A DNA stretch of 64,000 nt, taken from positions 20,406 through 84,405 of the forward strand of contig JAJRQF010000049.1 of NCBI GenBank assembly GCA_024280375.1, in the 5' to 3' direction. Source of the stretch: Alphaproteobacteria bacterium. Its GTDB lineage: Bacteria > Pseudomonadota > Alphaproteobacteria > Rhizobiales > Rhizobiaceae. Shown in pieces: positions 37,738 through 47,322 of this stretch. The notes below the pieces were generated by a model, which was not told where the DNA came from, did not search any database, and saw only the letters and a program-made list of their open reading frames with translations. Numbering within the stretch: the first letter of the stretch is position 1; each line of letters begins with the position of its first letter. Position numbers and translations under genes: made by a program.

Positions 37738-38063
37738 AGCTTGTCTCCTAAAAGCATGCCCTCGGACTTGATCCGTTGGTGGGCACCGGTTTTAGGAATA
37801 AAGACATGCGTCAATAGAAAGCTTGTCTCCTAAAAGCATGCCCTCGGACTTGATCCGTTGGTGGGTACCGGTTTTAGGAATAAGGACATGCGATAATAGA
37901 AAGCTTGTCTCCTAAAAGCATGCCCTCGGACTTGATCCGTTGGTGGGCGCCGGTTTTAGGAATAAAGACATGCGATAATAGAAAGCTTGTCTCCTAAAAG
38001 CATGCCCTCGGACTTGATCCGTTGGTGGGCACCGGTTTTAGGAATAAAGACATGCGTCAATAG
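37736..38063. repeat. Four tandem 82-bp repeats, each able to form a hairpin
   Basis: Units begin at 37736, 37818, 37900 and 37982 with a period of exactly 82 bp and end at 38063, followed by the first few bases of a fifth. Units 1 and 4 are identical; units 2 and 3 differ at a few positions (GGGTACC, GGGCGCC; GATAAT for GTCAAT). Each holds nested inverted repeats: TCCTAAAA with TTTTAGGA, TGCCC with GGGCA, and CGGA with TCCG. It fills the gap between convergent ccdA and a DMT gene, starting inside the ccdA stop codon. A REP/BIME-like element that was amplified is the best reading. Confidence 0.93.
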
Positions 38064-38120
38064 AAAGCATATCGGATGCTCACGAATGAACGCGCTCAAC
38101 TAGACCTCAGGCCCGCGGCC

Positions 38121-39062
38121 TCAGGCCCGGGACTTCAAACCAGATAAATTTCTCAAAAGAGAAACTGGCATTGATGCAATGATTACACCGCCACTGACCG
38201 TAATTATGCCTGCAAGATGGTAAGTTTCAAATGCCTCCCCCAGAAAGGCAACCGCCATTCCAACCCCGTAAACCGGCAATAGATACATGAAAATTCCGGC
38301 AATAGGCGCGCCAGCAGTTTTTACACCATACTGAAATGCACTGAATGCGATTAGCGAGGCAAACAAAACAATGCCCGCAATATTAATCCAGGAAGCCAAA
38401 CCGGTTGGAAATGTATTTTGATATACAATTTCAATAATAGTGAAGGGTGCAAGGGTAAGCGCACCCATAAATGCAATCACTGCCAACAGCGTAATTGTTG
38501 GAACGCTGTCCAGAGCCGGAGATTTCAAAAGCACAGAATATATTGACCAACTTATAGCTGTTAAGACAAACAACAAATCACCAGTGTTGAAATTGAGCGA
38601 TAACAAGACATCCATAGACCCGCGAAAAATGATGATCAAAACCCCAATCATCGCAATCGCGATGCCGGTAAATTCGCGCACCCCGACTTTTCTGCCCCGA
38701 AACATCCATTCCAAAAAAATGATCAACACGGGAGACGATGTATAAATTAACGTGCCATTTGTAGCGCTGGTATATTTCAAAGCAAGATAAACCAAGGCTC
38801 CGCAAATCCACATGCCAAGAATGCCAAGCAGCAATATCCGCTTCCATTGCATTTTTAAGGTGGCCGAATGTTGCACAATACTATGGGCCACAAAAGGCAT
38901 CAGAATCAAAGTGCAAGTAAACCAGCGGATAAATGCCAACGTCCATGGTTCAACAGTTGATACGGCGACCCGGCCAAAAATTATGTTGGTTGAAAAAAAC
39001 AATGGCATAAATGCCAAAATTACAAATGTAATCGCGGGGGTTTTAGCAGGCATATTGCGCAT
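38121..39062 (-). CDS. EamA/DMT family transporter
   Basis: 313 residues, ten predicted membrane segments in two EamA halves (VEPWTLAFIRWFTCTLILMP in the first; GDLLFVLTAISWSIYSVLLK in the second). Drug/metabolite or amino-acid exporter of the inner membrane; substrate unknown. The start may be the second Met (39053). It converges with ccdA across the 82-bp array. Confidence 0.9.
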   Translation of the reverse strand: MRNMPAKTPAITFVILAFMPLFFSTNIIFGRVAVSTVEPWTLAFIRWFTCTLILMPFVAHSIVQHSATLKMQWKRILLLGILGMWICGALVYLALKYTSATNGTLIYTSSPVLIIFLEWMFRGRKVGVREFTGIAIAMIGVLIIIFRGSMDVLLSLNFNTGDLLFVLTAISWSIYSVLLKSPALDSVPTITLLAVIAFMGALTLAPFTIIEIVYQNTFPTGLASWINIAGIVLFASLIAFSAFQYGVKTAGAPIAGIFMYLLPVYGVGMAVAFLGEAFETYHLAGIITVSGGVIIASMPVSLLRNLSGLKSRA

Positions 39063-39112
39063 TGACGAAGTTTACTCGCAAAGGAGGGCGGAGGTTTCCA
39101 CTCGATGAAATT

Positions 39113-39835
39113 TTAATAGAGTTTCAGTGTTCTGCCAGTAAATTTTGTCGGCTGACAAGTGGTATTAATGCGCAATTGAATTCTTTCGCACAACAATTTG
39201 GCAGCCTTAACATCTTTTAACGGCCCCGCAACCAGATGCGCTTCGATACTGCTTTCATGTTCGACAATAGAAGCGCGCGCAGTCAATTTTTCAAAAAGGG
39301 TAGGTGCCGCGTTCACCAAAGCAGAGTAGCGCTTGCCAAGAACTGAAAAAGAATGGCCGGTTCCCAAATCAATGCCAACCGCGCTGTTGCCAATTTCATC
39401 GCCAAGGACAGTCAAAACCGTGTTCTCATTTGCCGGCGCATTTAGTTCTGTCTGCATTCTGCGAATGGTGTCTGCATTTGATTGCTTAGACGCAACCGTC
39501 ATGCCAAACGATGAGACGGAATTATTCCCGGTGGCGGTTGATTTGACCTTATCTTCGCTTCTTGGTGCAACAGACCCGGTGGTGAAATTGTCCACAGAAC
39601 TATCTTCATTGGCGTCTTTTGCAATTTCTCCGCCGGTAAGAAAGCGGCCAGATCCGATAGCGCTTTCGACAGATGCACTTTCTGAACCAAGCCCGGGCGC
39701 TTTGAAATCAGATTGCAATGCATAGCTGGAAATTGCAGCCGTAGCTGAGACAATGGCCGCACAACCCCAAACAACAACATCACGCATTTGATGTGGTGCA
39801 TTCACCTCGTCATCGATATGTTGAGAATGAGACAT
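39113..39835 (-). CDS. Membrane-anchored SPOR-like protein, hypothetical
   Basis: 240 residues. A single helix at about 22-41 (VVVWGCAAIVSATAAISSYA) anchors it to the inner membrane; a low-complexity Ser/Asn-rich linker follows; the last about 80 residues (VLGKRYSALVNAAPTLFEKL, AHLVAGPLKDVKAAKLLCER) look like a SPOR-type domain with a conserved Cys pair near the end (LLCERI, TTCQPTKF). SPOR domains bind peptidoglycan stripped of stem peptides at division sites. Function is assigned by fold resemblance only. Divergent from glmU. Confidence 0.72.
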   Translation of the reverse strand: MSHSQHIDDEVNAPHQMRDVVVWGCAAIVSATAAISSYALQSDFKAPGLGSESASVESAIGSGRFLTGGEIAKDANEDSSVDNFTTGSVAPRSEDKVKSTATGNNSVSSFGMTVASKQSNADTIRRMQTELNAPANENTVLTVLGDEIGNSAVGIDLGTGHSFSVLGKRYSALVNAAPTLFEKLTARASIVEHESSIEAHLVAGPLKDVKAAKLLCERIQLRINTTCQPTKFTGRTLKLY

Positions 39836-39965
39836 TTGATCAAAAATCTGCTTTCATTGTCCGAATCAGCTGGATTGTTCAATAAGCAATTTGCAATATT
39901 AAGTATATACTTGGCAATCCGTTGTTTGTAGAGACCACAGACAAAGCAATAATGACGGAATACAC

Positions 39966-41315
39966 ATGCGCAAAACCTGTCTGACCATAATCCTCGCAGC
40001 CGGTGAGGGTACGAGAATGAAATCTGCAACACCCAAGGTTTTGCACGAGGTTGCCGGGCTGCCAATGGTTGTTCATGTGCTAAACGCCGCAAACCAAGCG
40101 GGTGGTGACAAATCCGTAGTGGTCGTCGGTGCGGGTGCTGACAATGTCGCGTCAAAAATAAATAATTGGAATAATGAAGTATCAATAGTCATACAAAATG
40201 AACGTTTAGGCACCGCCCATGCTGTACTGGCGGCCGATGAATGGCTACGCCAATCCTTCGACGATGTTTTGATACTTTATGGTGATGTGCCTTTGATACA
40301 GGCCAAGACATTGCACAATATGCGCCACGAATTGCAAAATGGCGCTGATCTGGTTGTACTCGGTTTTGAGGCTGCAAACCCAACCGGATACGGACGGCTG
40401 ATTGTGGATGATGGGCAGCTTGTTGCTATCCGCGAACATAAAGATGCATCAGATGATGAAAAGACGATAAGCCTTTGTAATAGTGGGATTATGGGGTTTA
40501 ACGGATCTATTGCTAGCGAATTAATCAGAGCAATTGAAAACAACAATTCCCAAAATGAATATTATCTCACTGATGCTGTCTCAATCGCCCGCTCAAAGGG
40601 TTTAAAGGTTGTTGCAACGACGGTAGCCGAGGAAGATGTGCAGGGCGTCAACAACCGCGTTCAATTGGCAGAAGTAGAAGCCGTATGGCAACAACGAAAA
40701 CGCAAAGAAATGATGTTAAACGGCGTTTCAATGCCAGCACCGGAAACTGTGCAATTTGCCCATGATACGGAAATTGGCCGTGATACAATCGTCGAGCCCA
40801 ATGTGGTATTTGCATCAGGTGTAAGTGTTGCGGAAAACGCAACTATTCGCGCATTTTCTCATCTTGAAGGAGCTGAGATAGGCGAGGGATGTATTGTTGG
40901 CCCCTATGCGCGTTTAAGGCCGGGTACATCTATGTTGCATGGTTCAAAGGTTGGTAACTTCTGCGAAGTTAAGAAAGCAACCATTGGCATTGGTTCGAAA
41001 GTCAACCATCTGTCCTATATCGGAGATACAATAATTGGCACCAAAGCCAATATTGGTGCTGGAACCATCACATGTAATTATGATGGTATCAACAAACATC
41101 AAACCAAAATCGGCAATAATGCGTTTATCGGCTCGAACTCGTCATTGGTCGCGCCAGTTGAGATTGGTGACAATGCCATAGTGGCGGCCGGCAGTGTGGT
41201 GACAAAGGATGTGCCGCAAGATGCACTTGGAATTAGCCGGGGTAAACAGATCAACAAAGATCATCTTGCCGGTAAAATTCGACTGAGAAATGAAGCCAAA
41301 AAAAATGCAGGCTAA
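39966..41315 (+). CDS. glmU: Bifunctional UDP-GlcNAc pyrophosphorylase / GlcN-1-P acetyltransferase
   Basis: Makes UDP-GlcNAc from glucosamine-1-phosphate. 449 residues: N-terminal nucleotidyltransferase with LAAGEGTRMKS and KVLHEVAG, then a left-handed beta-helix acetyltransferase with repeats (IGDTIIGTKANIGAGTITCN) and the active-site His in KHQTKIG. Length and order are standard. Together with glmS just downstream it supplies cell-wall and lipid A precursors. Confidence 0.97.
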   Translation: MRKTCLTIILAAGEGTRMKSATPKVLHEVAGLPMVVHVLNAANQAGGDKSVVVVGAGADNVASKINNWNNEVSIVIQNERLGTAHAVLAADEWLRQSFDDVLILYGDVPLIQAKTLHNMRHELQNGADLVVLGFEAANPTGYGRLIVDDGQLVAIREHKDASDDEKTISLCNSGIMGFNGSIASELIRAIENNNSQNEYYLTDAVSIARSKGLKVVATTVAEEDVQGVNNRVQLAEVEAVWQQRKRKEMMLNGVSMPAPETVQFAHDTEIGRDTIVEPNVVFASGVSVAENATIRAFSHLEGAEIGEGCIVGPYARLRPGTSMLHGSKVGNFCEVKKATIGIGSKVNHLSYIGDTIIGTKANIGAGTITCNYDGINKHQTKIGNNAFIGSNSSLVAPVEIGDNAIVAAGSVVTKDVPQDALGISRGKQINKDHLAGKIRLRNEAKKNAG

Positions 41316-41531
41316 ATCTGTATTTGGCGGTAAAATGCCTGTAAGAACCGAATCTGGCGTAAATACTGTAAAGTGCTAATTGTTGAAATAGTTTTGCAGT
41401 TTGGAAATCTTATTTGATTATCATTTGATGTCACAGGCGCTAATAAACTGGAATTGGGCCGGCTGTGAATGCGGTAAACTGGTGAATACAGCGGCTTAAA
41501 GCTCAAACATACGAATTTTGTGAGAATAATT

Positions 41532-43358
41532 ATGTGTGGAATTGTTGGAATCGTCGGCAACAGACCTGTAGCGCCTTTGATGGTGGACGCGCTCAAGAGG
41601 CTTGAATATCGTGGATATGATTCTGCCGGAGTGGCAACTCTCGATGAAGGCGTTCTAGGGCGCAGGCGCGCTGAAGGCAAATTGGTAAATCTGCAATCGC
41701 GTCTTGATGAAAACCCACTGGCTGGAACAATTGGCATTGGCCATACCAGATGGGCAACCCACGGTGTGCCGAACGAGACCAATGCGCACCCCCATTTTTC
41801 CAACGATGTTGCTTTGGTACACAATGGCATCATTGAAAATTTTCGAGAGCTGCGCGAGGAGCTGATTGAGGATGGATATGAGTTCACCTCGCAAACAGAT
41901 ACCGAAGTTGTGGCCCATCTTGTTTCGCGCGAATTGAATTCCGGCAAGTCTCCACCGGAGGCTGCCTTTGCCGCCATTAAGCGGCTTGAAGGCGCATTTG
42001 CATTGGCCATTCTGTTTAAGAATGAGGACAATTTAATCGTTGCCGCGCGCAATGGACCACCATTGGCAATTGGCCATGGTGAGGGTGAAATGTATCTGGG
42101 TTCAGACGCAATAGCACTTGCCCCTTTCACCAATGTCATTACCTATCTTGAAGATGGTGACTGGGCGACAATTCACCGTGACGACATGCAAATATTCAAT
42201 GAAAATGGCGCCAGGGTCGAGCGTGCCAAGCAGCTTTCTGTTGGCTCCACGTTGATGGTCGACAAGGGCAATCATCGCCACTTTATGAGCAAGGAAATAT
42301 TTGAGCAGCCAGAAGTAATTGGGCACACTCTTTCGCATTTTCTTGATTTTTCAGAGCAGCGGGTATCCGGACTTGATAAAGCGCCTTTTGATTTTAAAGA
42401 ACTCGACCGGATTAATATTACCGCCTGTGGAACGGCTTATTATGCCGGACTGGTTTCCAAATACTGGTTTGAGAAATTGGCCCGGTTGCCAGTCGATATC
42501 GACGTCGCCTCAGAATTTCGATACCGCGAAGCGCCAATGAAAAAAGATGGCCTTTCGTTATTTATTACCCAGTCTGGCGAAACCGCTGATACGCTTGCAG
42601 GTTTGCGATATTGTAAACAGCAAGGCCAACATATTGGTGCGATCGTCAATGTTAAAGAATCGACCATCGCGCGCGAATCTGATGTGGTGTTCCAAACGCT
42701 TGCAGGCCCGGAAATCGGTGTTGCTTCAACCAAAGCCTTCACCTGCCAACTTTCCACATTGGCATGTCTCGCAGTGGGTGCCGCCCGACAACGCGGCACC
42801 ATAGATGCGACCCGAGAAGCACAATTGGTGCGCGAATTATCCGAAGCACCGCGCTACGCTAGCCAGGCTTTGAAATTGTGGGATGAAATCGCAGTCATAG
42901 CGCGCGATCTTCAAAACGTTGATCATGTTTTATATCTTGGCCGCGATACAAATTTTCCACTGGCAATGGAAGGCGCGTTGAAGCTGAAAGAGATTTCATA
43001 TATTCACGCAGAAGGCTATGCGGCGGGAGAATTGAAACACGGCCCCATCGCACTGATTGATGAAACCATGCCCGTTGTAGTGATTGCGCCATATGACAGT
43101 ATTTTTGAAAAAACCGTATCTAATATGCAGGAAGTTGCAGCACGCGGTGGTAAAATCATACTGATCACCGACCAAAAAGGTGCAAATGCCGCAGGGATGG
43201 ATGACGCAAAGGTCATTATATTGCCAGAGATGCCAGCAATTATTACACCAATAATCTATGCCTTGCCTGTTCAGATGCTTGCCTACCATACGGCTGTCCA
43301 TATGGGGACAGATGTTGATCAACCCCGAAATCTGGCCAAATCAGTTACCGTCGAATAG
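41532..43358 (+). CDS. glmS: Glutamine-fructose-6-phosphate aminotransferase (isomerizing)
   Basis: Forms glucosamine-6-phosphate from fructose-6-phosphate and glutamine. The start is ATG 41532, since Met removal must expose the catalytic Cys in MCGIVGIVG; the frame reaches GTG 41520 but that would bury it. N-terminal class II glutaminase domain, then two SIS domains (SGETADT, and EGALKLKEISYIHAEGYAAG), and the C-terminal LAKSVTVE. About 608 residues. Upstream 216 bp shows no ribozyme-like structure. Confidence 0.97.
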   Translation: MCGIVGIVGNRPVAPLMVDALKRLEYRGYDSAGVATLDEGVLGRRRAEGKLVNLQSRLDENPLAGTIGIGHTRWATHGVPNETNAHPHFSNDVALVHNGIIENFRELREELIEDGYEFTSQTDTEVVAHLVSRELNSGKSPPEAAFAAIKRLEGAFALAILFKNEDNLIVAARNGPPLAIGHGEGEMYLGSDAIALAPFTNVITYLEDGDWATIHRDDMQIFNENGARVERAKQLSVGSTLMVDKGNHRHFMSKEIFEQPEVIGHTLSHFLDFSEQRVSGLDKAPFDFKELDRINITACGTAYYAGLVSKYWFEKLARLPVDIDVASEFRYREAPMKKDGLSLFITQSGETADTLAGLRYCKQQGQHIGAIVNVKESTIARESDVVFQTLAGPEIGVASTKAFTCQLSTLACLAVGAARQRGTIDATREAQLVRELSEAPRYASQALKLWDEIAVIARDLQNVDHVLYLGRDTNFPLAMEGALKLKEISYIHAEGYAAGELKHGPIALIDETMPVVVIAPYDSIFEKTVSNMQEVAARGGKIILITDQKGANAAGMDDAKVIILPEMPAIITPIIYALPVQMLAYHTAVHMGTDVDQPRNLAKSVTVE

Positions 43359-43445
43359 TTTCAATACTGCCCTTATTCGCACAACCCATTGAAATTTTTG
43401 ACCAGAACCCACATATAGTGCTGGTTCTAAGGAATTATTTACCTC

Positions 43446-44183
43446 ATGAAAAAGACGCCAATACTGGTTAAAAAACCCAAGCCGAGAGCTGTTACCAGGT
43501 TACGGAATTATTTCCTGACCGGCTTTGTAATATGTGCTCCCTTGGCAATCACTGTTTATTTGACCTGGACGCTTATTAAATGGGTGGATTCATGGGTAAA
43601 ACCATATATTCCGGAAGTCTATAACCCCGACAACTATTTACCGTTTTCGGTCCCGGGCTTCGGATTGCTGGTCGCCTTGTTCCTGATAACTTTGGTTGGC
43701 TTTTTAACCGCCAATCTGATCGGCCGCTCTATTGTGTCCTATGGCGAATCGCTTCTCAGCCGTATGCCCGTTGTGCGCAACTTATATTCCGGTTTGAAGC
43801 AGATATTCCAAACTGTGTTCAACGAGAAGTCGGAGAGTTTTAAAGAGGTTGCCCTGATTCAATATCCAAGAAAAGGGCTTTGGGCACTTGTATTTATCGC
43901 AACTGAAACAACCGGTGAACCGCAAAAGAAACTGGATGAACCCGCAGGTCAAACAGTCAGCGTGTTTCTTCCCACCACGCCAAACCCGACCAGTGGCTTT
44001 TTACTGTTCGTGCCGGAGAATGACCTGTTGCGCCTCGATATGAGCGTCGAAAATGCGGCCAAGCTGGTTATTTCTGCAGGACTTGTTACACCAGAATATC
44101 AAGCCAAAACAAAAGCCCTAGCGGACGGAATAAAATCCAACGCAGAAAAAATCCAACATATCGAAAACTCCGAAAAAATCTGA
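43446..44183 (+). CDS. DUF502 family membrane protein
   Basis: 245 residues with two membrane segments (about 28-48 and 71-93) and a soluble region with MPVVRNLYSGLKQIFQTVF and FLPTTPNPTSGFLLFVP, both hallmarks of DUF502. Function is unknown. It follows glmS closely, an arrangement shared with many Rhizobiales. Converges with the GNAT gene, leaving one base between stops. Confidence 0.88.
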   Translation: MKKTPILVKKPKPRAVTRLRNYFLTGFVICAPLAITVYLTWTLIKWVDSWVKPYIPEVYNPDNYLPFSVPGFGLLVALFLITLVGFLTANLIGRSIVSYGESLLSRMPVVRNLYSGLKQIFQTVFNEKSESFKEVALIQYPRKGLWALVFIATETTGEPQKKLDEPAGQTVSVFLPTTPNPTSGFLLFVPENDLLRLDMSVENAAKLVISAGLVTPEYQAKTKALADGIKSNAEKIQHIENSEKI

Positions 44184-44184
44184 A

Positions 44185-44784
44185 CTATAACACCGGAAAA
44201 TGCTTCGATGAGCCCGGTGGGAAAATTCCTGTAAGGCGCGGATCGTCAGCAATTTCCAACTGCCGTTTATAGGGCTTGAAGCCTGAGCGGATATAGAAGG
44301 GCAGCGCATGCGGATGATCCAATGTGCAGGTATGTATCCACAACCGATTAATGCCGACCGCAGTCCACACCATGTCAATCGCATGGTTCATCAACCATTT
44401 GCCTGCACCATTGCCGATGATTTCGCCGGTTACACCAAAAAATGCTAATTCGCATTCATTGTCGGTTCGATAATCCAACTCAAGTAGCCCCTGAGCCTTC
44501 CCGTCAATTTCAAGCGCATAAATCTCTACTTTCGGATCGCAGATTATTGCTGATAATTCATCAGCTGGCATAATCGCGCGTGAAAACCAGAGCCATTCCT
44601 CGCCTATACGACGGTAAAGATCGCGATACCATTCGGTGTCTGGTTGGTCTTTTTTGACAAGTACCCAGTCCGGTTTATCTTCATGCGGTGGCAATGCAGG
44701 CTTTGCAATCATCTCTAATGAGGTGACAATAGTTGCTAGTTTTTCAGGCGGCAGATCATAAAGCCCGTTGGTAAATTTCATCAA
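44185..44784 (-). CDS. GNAT family N-acetyltransferase
   Basis: 199 residues. The acetyl-CoA binding region is ELAFFGVTGEIIGNGAGKWL, followed by the typical INRLWIHTCTLDHPHALPFY and IRSGFKPY. Substrate unknown; plausible acceptors are small amines or protein N-termini. It lies downstream of glnA, separated by a strong terminator, so it is likely its own transcription unit. Confidence 0.87.
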   Translation of the reverse strand: MMKFTNGLYDLPPEKLATIVTSLEMIAKPALPPHEDKPDWVLVKKDQPDTEWYRDLYRRIGEEWLWFSRAIMPADELSAIICDPKVEIYALEIDGKAQGLLELDYRTDNECELAFFGVTGEIIGNGAGKWLMNHAIDMVWTAVGINRLWIHTCTLDHPHALPFYIRSGFKPYKRQLEIADDPRLTGIFPPGSSKHFPVL

Positions 44785-44795
44785 ATATCTCCGGC

Positions 44796-44830
44796 AAAGA
44801 AAAAGCCGGGGAACAGATGATCCCCGGCCT
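44796..44830 (-). terminator. Rho-independent terminator of glnB-glnA
   Basis: Stem GCCGGGGA (44805-44812) and TCCCCGGC (44821-44828), 8-nt loop, then a T-rich run on the minus strand. It closes the glnB-glnA transcript just after the glnA stop. Confidence 0.88.
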
Positions 44831-44855
44831 TTGAATATTGTTCTACCAAATGAAA

Positions 44856-46265
44856 TCAGACAGAATAATACATGTCAAATTCAATCGGGTGAGGTGCTTG
44901 CTCAAAGCGAATGACCTCTTCCATTTTCAGATCAATATAAGCGGTAATCTGATCATCATCCATAACACCACCCTCTTTGAGGAACCCGCGGTCAGCATCA
45001 AGTTCATCCAGTGCTTCACGCAGGGATGCGCAAACGGTAGGAATTTCTTTAAGCTCAGCCGGTGGCAGGTCGTACAGATCTTTATCCATTGGTTCACCTG
45101 GATGGATTTTGTTCTTGATACCATCAAGGCCCGCCATCAACATGGCCGCGAAACCCAGATATGGGTTTTGTGCCGGATCAGGGAAACGAACTTCCACACG
45201 CTTGCTTTTTGGTGAATTGCCGAAAGGAATACGGCAAGACGCTGAACGGTTGCGGGCAGAATATGCCAGCAGCACAGGCGCTTCATAACCAGGCACCAGA
45301 CGCTTATAGGAGTTGGTCGACGGGTTGGTAAATGCGTTCAGTGCTTTGGCATGCTTAATAATGCCGCCGATATAGAACAGGCACGATTCAGAAAGGCCCG
45401 CATATTCATTGCCGGCAAAAGTTGGCTTGCCATCTTTCCAGATTGATTGATGCACATGCATGCCGGTGCCGTTGTCACCAAATACAGGCTTCGGCATAAA
45501 TGTTGCCGTTTTGCCATACTGGTGAGCAACCTGATGCACTGCATATTTATAAATCTGCATTTTATCGGCGTTACGGGTCATTGTATCGAACAAAATACCC
45601 AGCTCATGTTGTGCAGCACCCACTTCGTGGTGATGCTTTTCAACTGTGACGCCCATTTCGGTCAAAGCAGTCAGCATTTCGCTACGAATATCCTGGCAGG
45701 AATCAACCGGAGGAACCGGAAAATAACCACCCTTGGTGCGTGGACGATGGCCCATATTGCCAGCCTCATATTCGCTACCCGTGTTGGACGGCAGTTCGAT
45801 CTGATCAACTGAGAAACCCATATTGTAGGGGTCGGTTGAAAAACGAACATCATCAAAGATGAAGAATTCTGCTTCCGGGCCAACCATGATGGCATCACCA
45901 AAGCCACCAGACTGCAAATAGGCTTCAGCCCGTTTTGCGGTCATGCGCGGGTCGCGGTTGTAGCCTTCGCCAGATACCGGATCAAGAATGTCGCAAAAAA
46001 TGGAAATGGTTGAATGGGCAAAGAATGGGTCCACATGCACGGTATCGCAATCGGGCATTAATACCATGTCAGACTCGTTGATAGCTCTCCAGCCTTCAAT
46101 CGAAGAACCATCAAACATGACACCATCGGCAAACATGTCCTCATCAACAATGGCAACATCCATTGTAAGGTGCTGCATTTTACCCTTTGGGTCGGTGAAA
46201 CGAAGATCAACGAACTTGATGTCCTCGTCTTTGATCTGTTTTAAAATGTCGCTTGCGGTGGTCAT
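44856..46265 (-). CDS. glnA: Glutamine synthetase type I
   Basis: Makes glutamine from glutamate, ammonium and ATP. 469 residues from ATG 46265, which has AAGGGA upstream; the frame extends to 46346 but overlaps glnB. GSI signatures: FDGSSIEGW, the ATP site [16 protein letters not shown], and the adenylylation tyrosine in DLYDLPPAE. It is therefore expected to be switched by GlnE. Second gene of glnB-glnA, 55 bp after glnB. Confidence 0.97.
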   Translation of the reverse strand: MTTASDILKQIKDEDIKFVDLRFTDPKGKMQHLTMDVAIVDEDMFADGVMFDGSSIEGWRAINESDMVLMPDCDTVHVDPFFAHSTISIFCDILDPVSGEGYNRDPRMTAKRAEAYLQSGGFGDAIMVGPEAEFFIFDDVRFSTDPYNMGFSVDQIELPSNTGSEYEAGNMGHRPRTKGGYFPVPPVDSCQDIRSEMLTALTEMGVTVEKHHHEVGAAQHELGILFDTMTRNADKMQIYKYAVHQVAHQYGKTATFMPKPVFGDNGTGMHVHQSIWKDGKPTFAGNEYAGLSESCLFYIGGIIKHAKALNAFTNPSTNSYKRLVPGYEAPVLLAYSARNRSASCRIPFGNSPKSKRVEVRFPDPAQNPYLGFAAMLMAGLDGIKNKIHPGEPMDKDLYDLPPAELKEIPTVCASLREALDELDADRGFLKEGGVMDDDQITAYIDLKMEEVIRFEQAPHPIEFDMYYSV

Positions 46266-46320
46266 AATGTCCCTTTCTGTAGCAAGTAATAAGATAATTT
46301 CGTTGGGGTGTGGGGTGGCT

Positions 46321-46698
<378 letters not shown>

Positions 46699-46773
46699 TC
46701 AAATAAACATATGTCTGGGAGAATATTGTGCACCCGAAATATGACACACCAATCGGCTTGTTCATACGGGCTA

Positions 46774-46789
46774 TGCATAGGCCGTGCCA
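46774..46789 (-). promoter_or_regulatory. Sigma-54 (-24/-12) promoter of glnB-glnA
   Basis: On the minus strand: TGGCACGGCCTATGCA, with GG-N10-GC spacing exact and the -24 box perfect; the -12 box is ATGC for TTGC. About 115 bp before the glnB ATG. Sigma-54/NtrC control of glnB in Rhizobiales is established knowledge. Confidence 0.72.
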
Positions 46790-46913
46790 GTTCGTAAATA
46801 AATCGCAAATTGCGATAATATTCCGTTTTCCGCCTGTATTTTTTGCGGGTTTCAAATGAATCCCTGTAACCACCAGTTATGCCGTACCATAATTGCCTCA
46901 AATTTGCTCGCTA

Positions 46914-46932
46914 TGCACAAAAATTAGGCACC
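46914..46932. promoter_or_regulatory. Possible NtrC-type enhancer site upstream of glnB
   Basis: TGCACAAAAATTAGGCACC lies about 130 bp upstream of the glnB -24 box, an enhancer-like distance. The half-site TGCACAAAA is also found at 8896-8904 between the divergent nitrate promoters. The dyad is imperfect, so this is a weak call. The rest of the 461-bp gap (46660-47120) shows nothing else. Confidence 0.33.
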
Positions 46933-47120
46933 CATGAGGCATTAAGAGTTTCCACAATTTCATACCTAATCTGGCCACTCAAAAGCAAGTTTCATTAAGA
47001 ATAATCGAGTTTTTTGGCCGCATGAAGGGTTTGGCTGAATTTTTTCTTTGCTCCTTTGTAAATGGTGGTATAGAACCGCGCGAAAGATGCTCCGGTCATA
47101 AACGGTGACGGGCAGATTTT

Positions 47121-47205
47121 GCGGGTATGGTGGAATTGGTAGACACGCTAGATTTAGGTTCTAGTGGCGCAAGTCGTGGGAGTTCAAGTCTCTCTACCCG
47201 CACCA
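47121..47205 (+). tRNA. tRNA-Leu (anticodon UAG), CCA encoded
   Basis: Acceptor GCGGGTA (47121-47127) pairs with TACCCGC (47195-47201). Anticodon stem-loop CTAGA-TTTAGGT-TCTAG, long variable arm as in class II tRNAs, T arm with GTTCAAGTC, and CCA at 47203-47205. Confidence 0.97.
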
Positions 47206-47322
47206 ATTATTTTCGAGCTTAAAGGCCTGACGCGTGTGAATAGTTCACAGCACAGCACTTGAGCTAATGAACAGCGTGCCGCGAATACCCGGGCCGTTAA
47301 AGCAATGTAAAGTGAGACAAAA

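Noticed and set aside
37736..38063. The 82-bp array as a CRISPR array
   Set aside because: Repeats are contiguous with no unique spacers, unit length is too long, and no cas genes are in the window.
41316..41531. glmS ribozyme or other riboswitch before glmS
   Set aside because: No conserved ribozyme core or aptamer-like pairing could be seen, and glmS ribozymes are known from Gram-positive bacteria.
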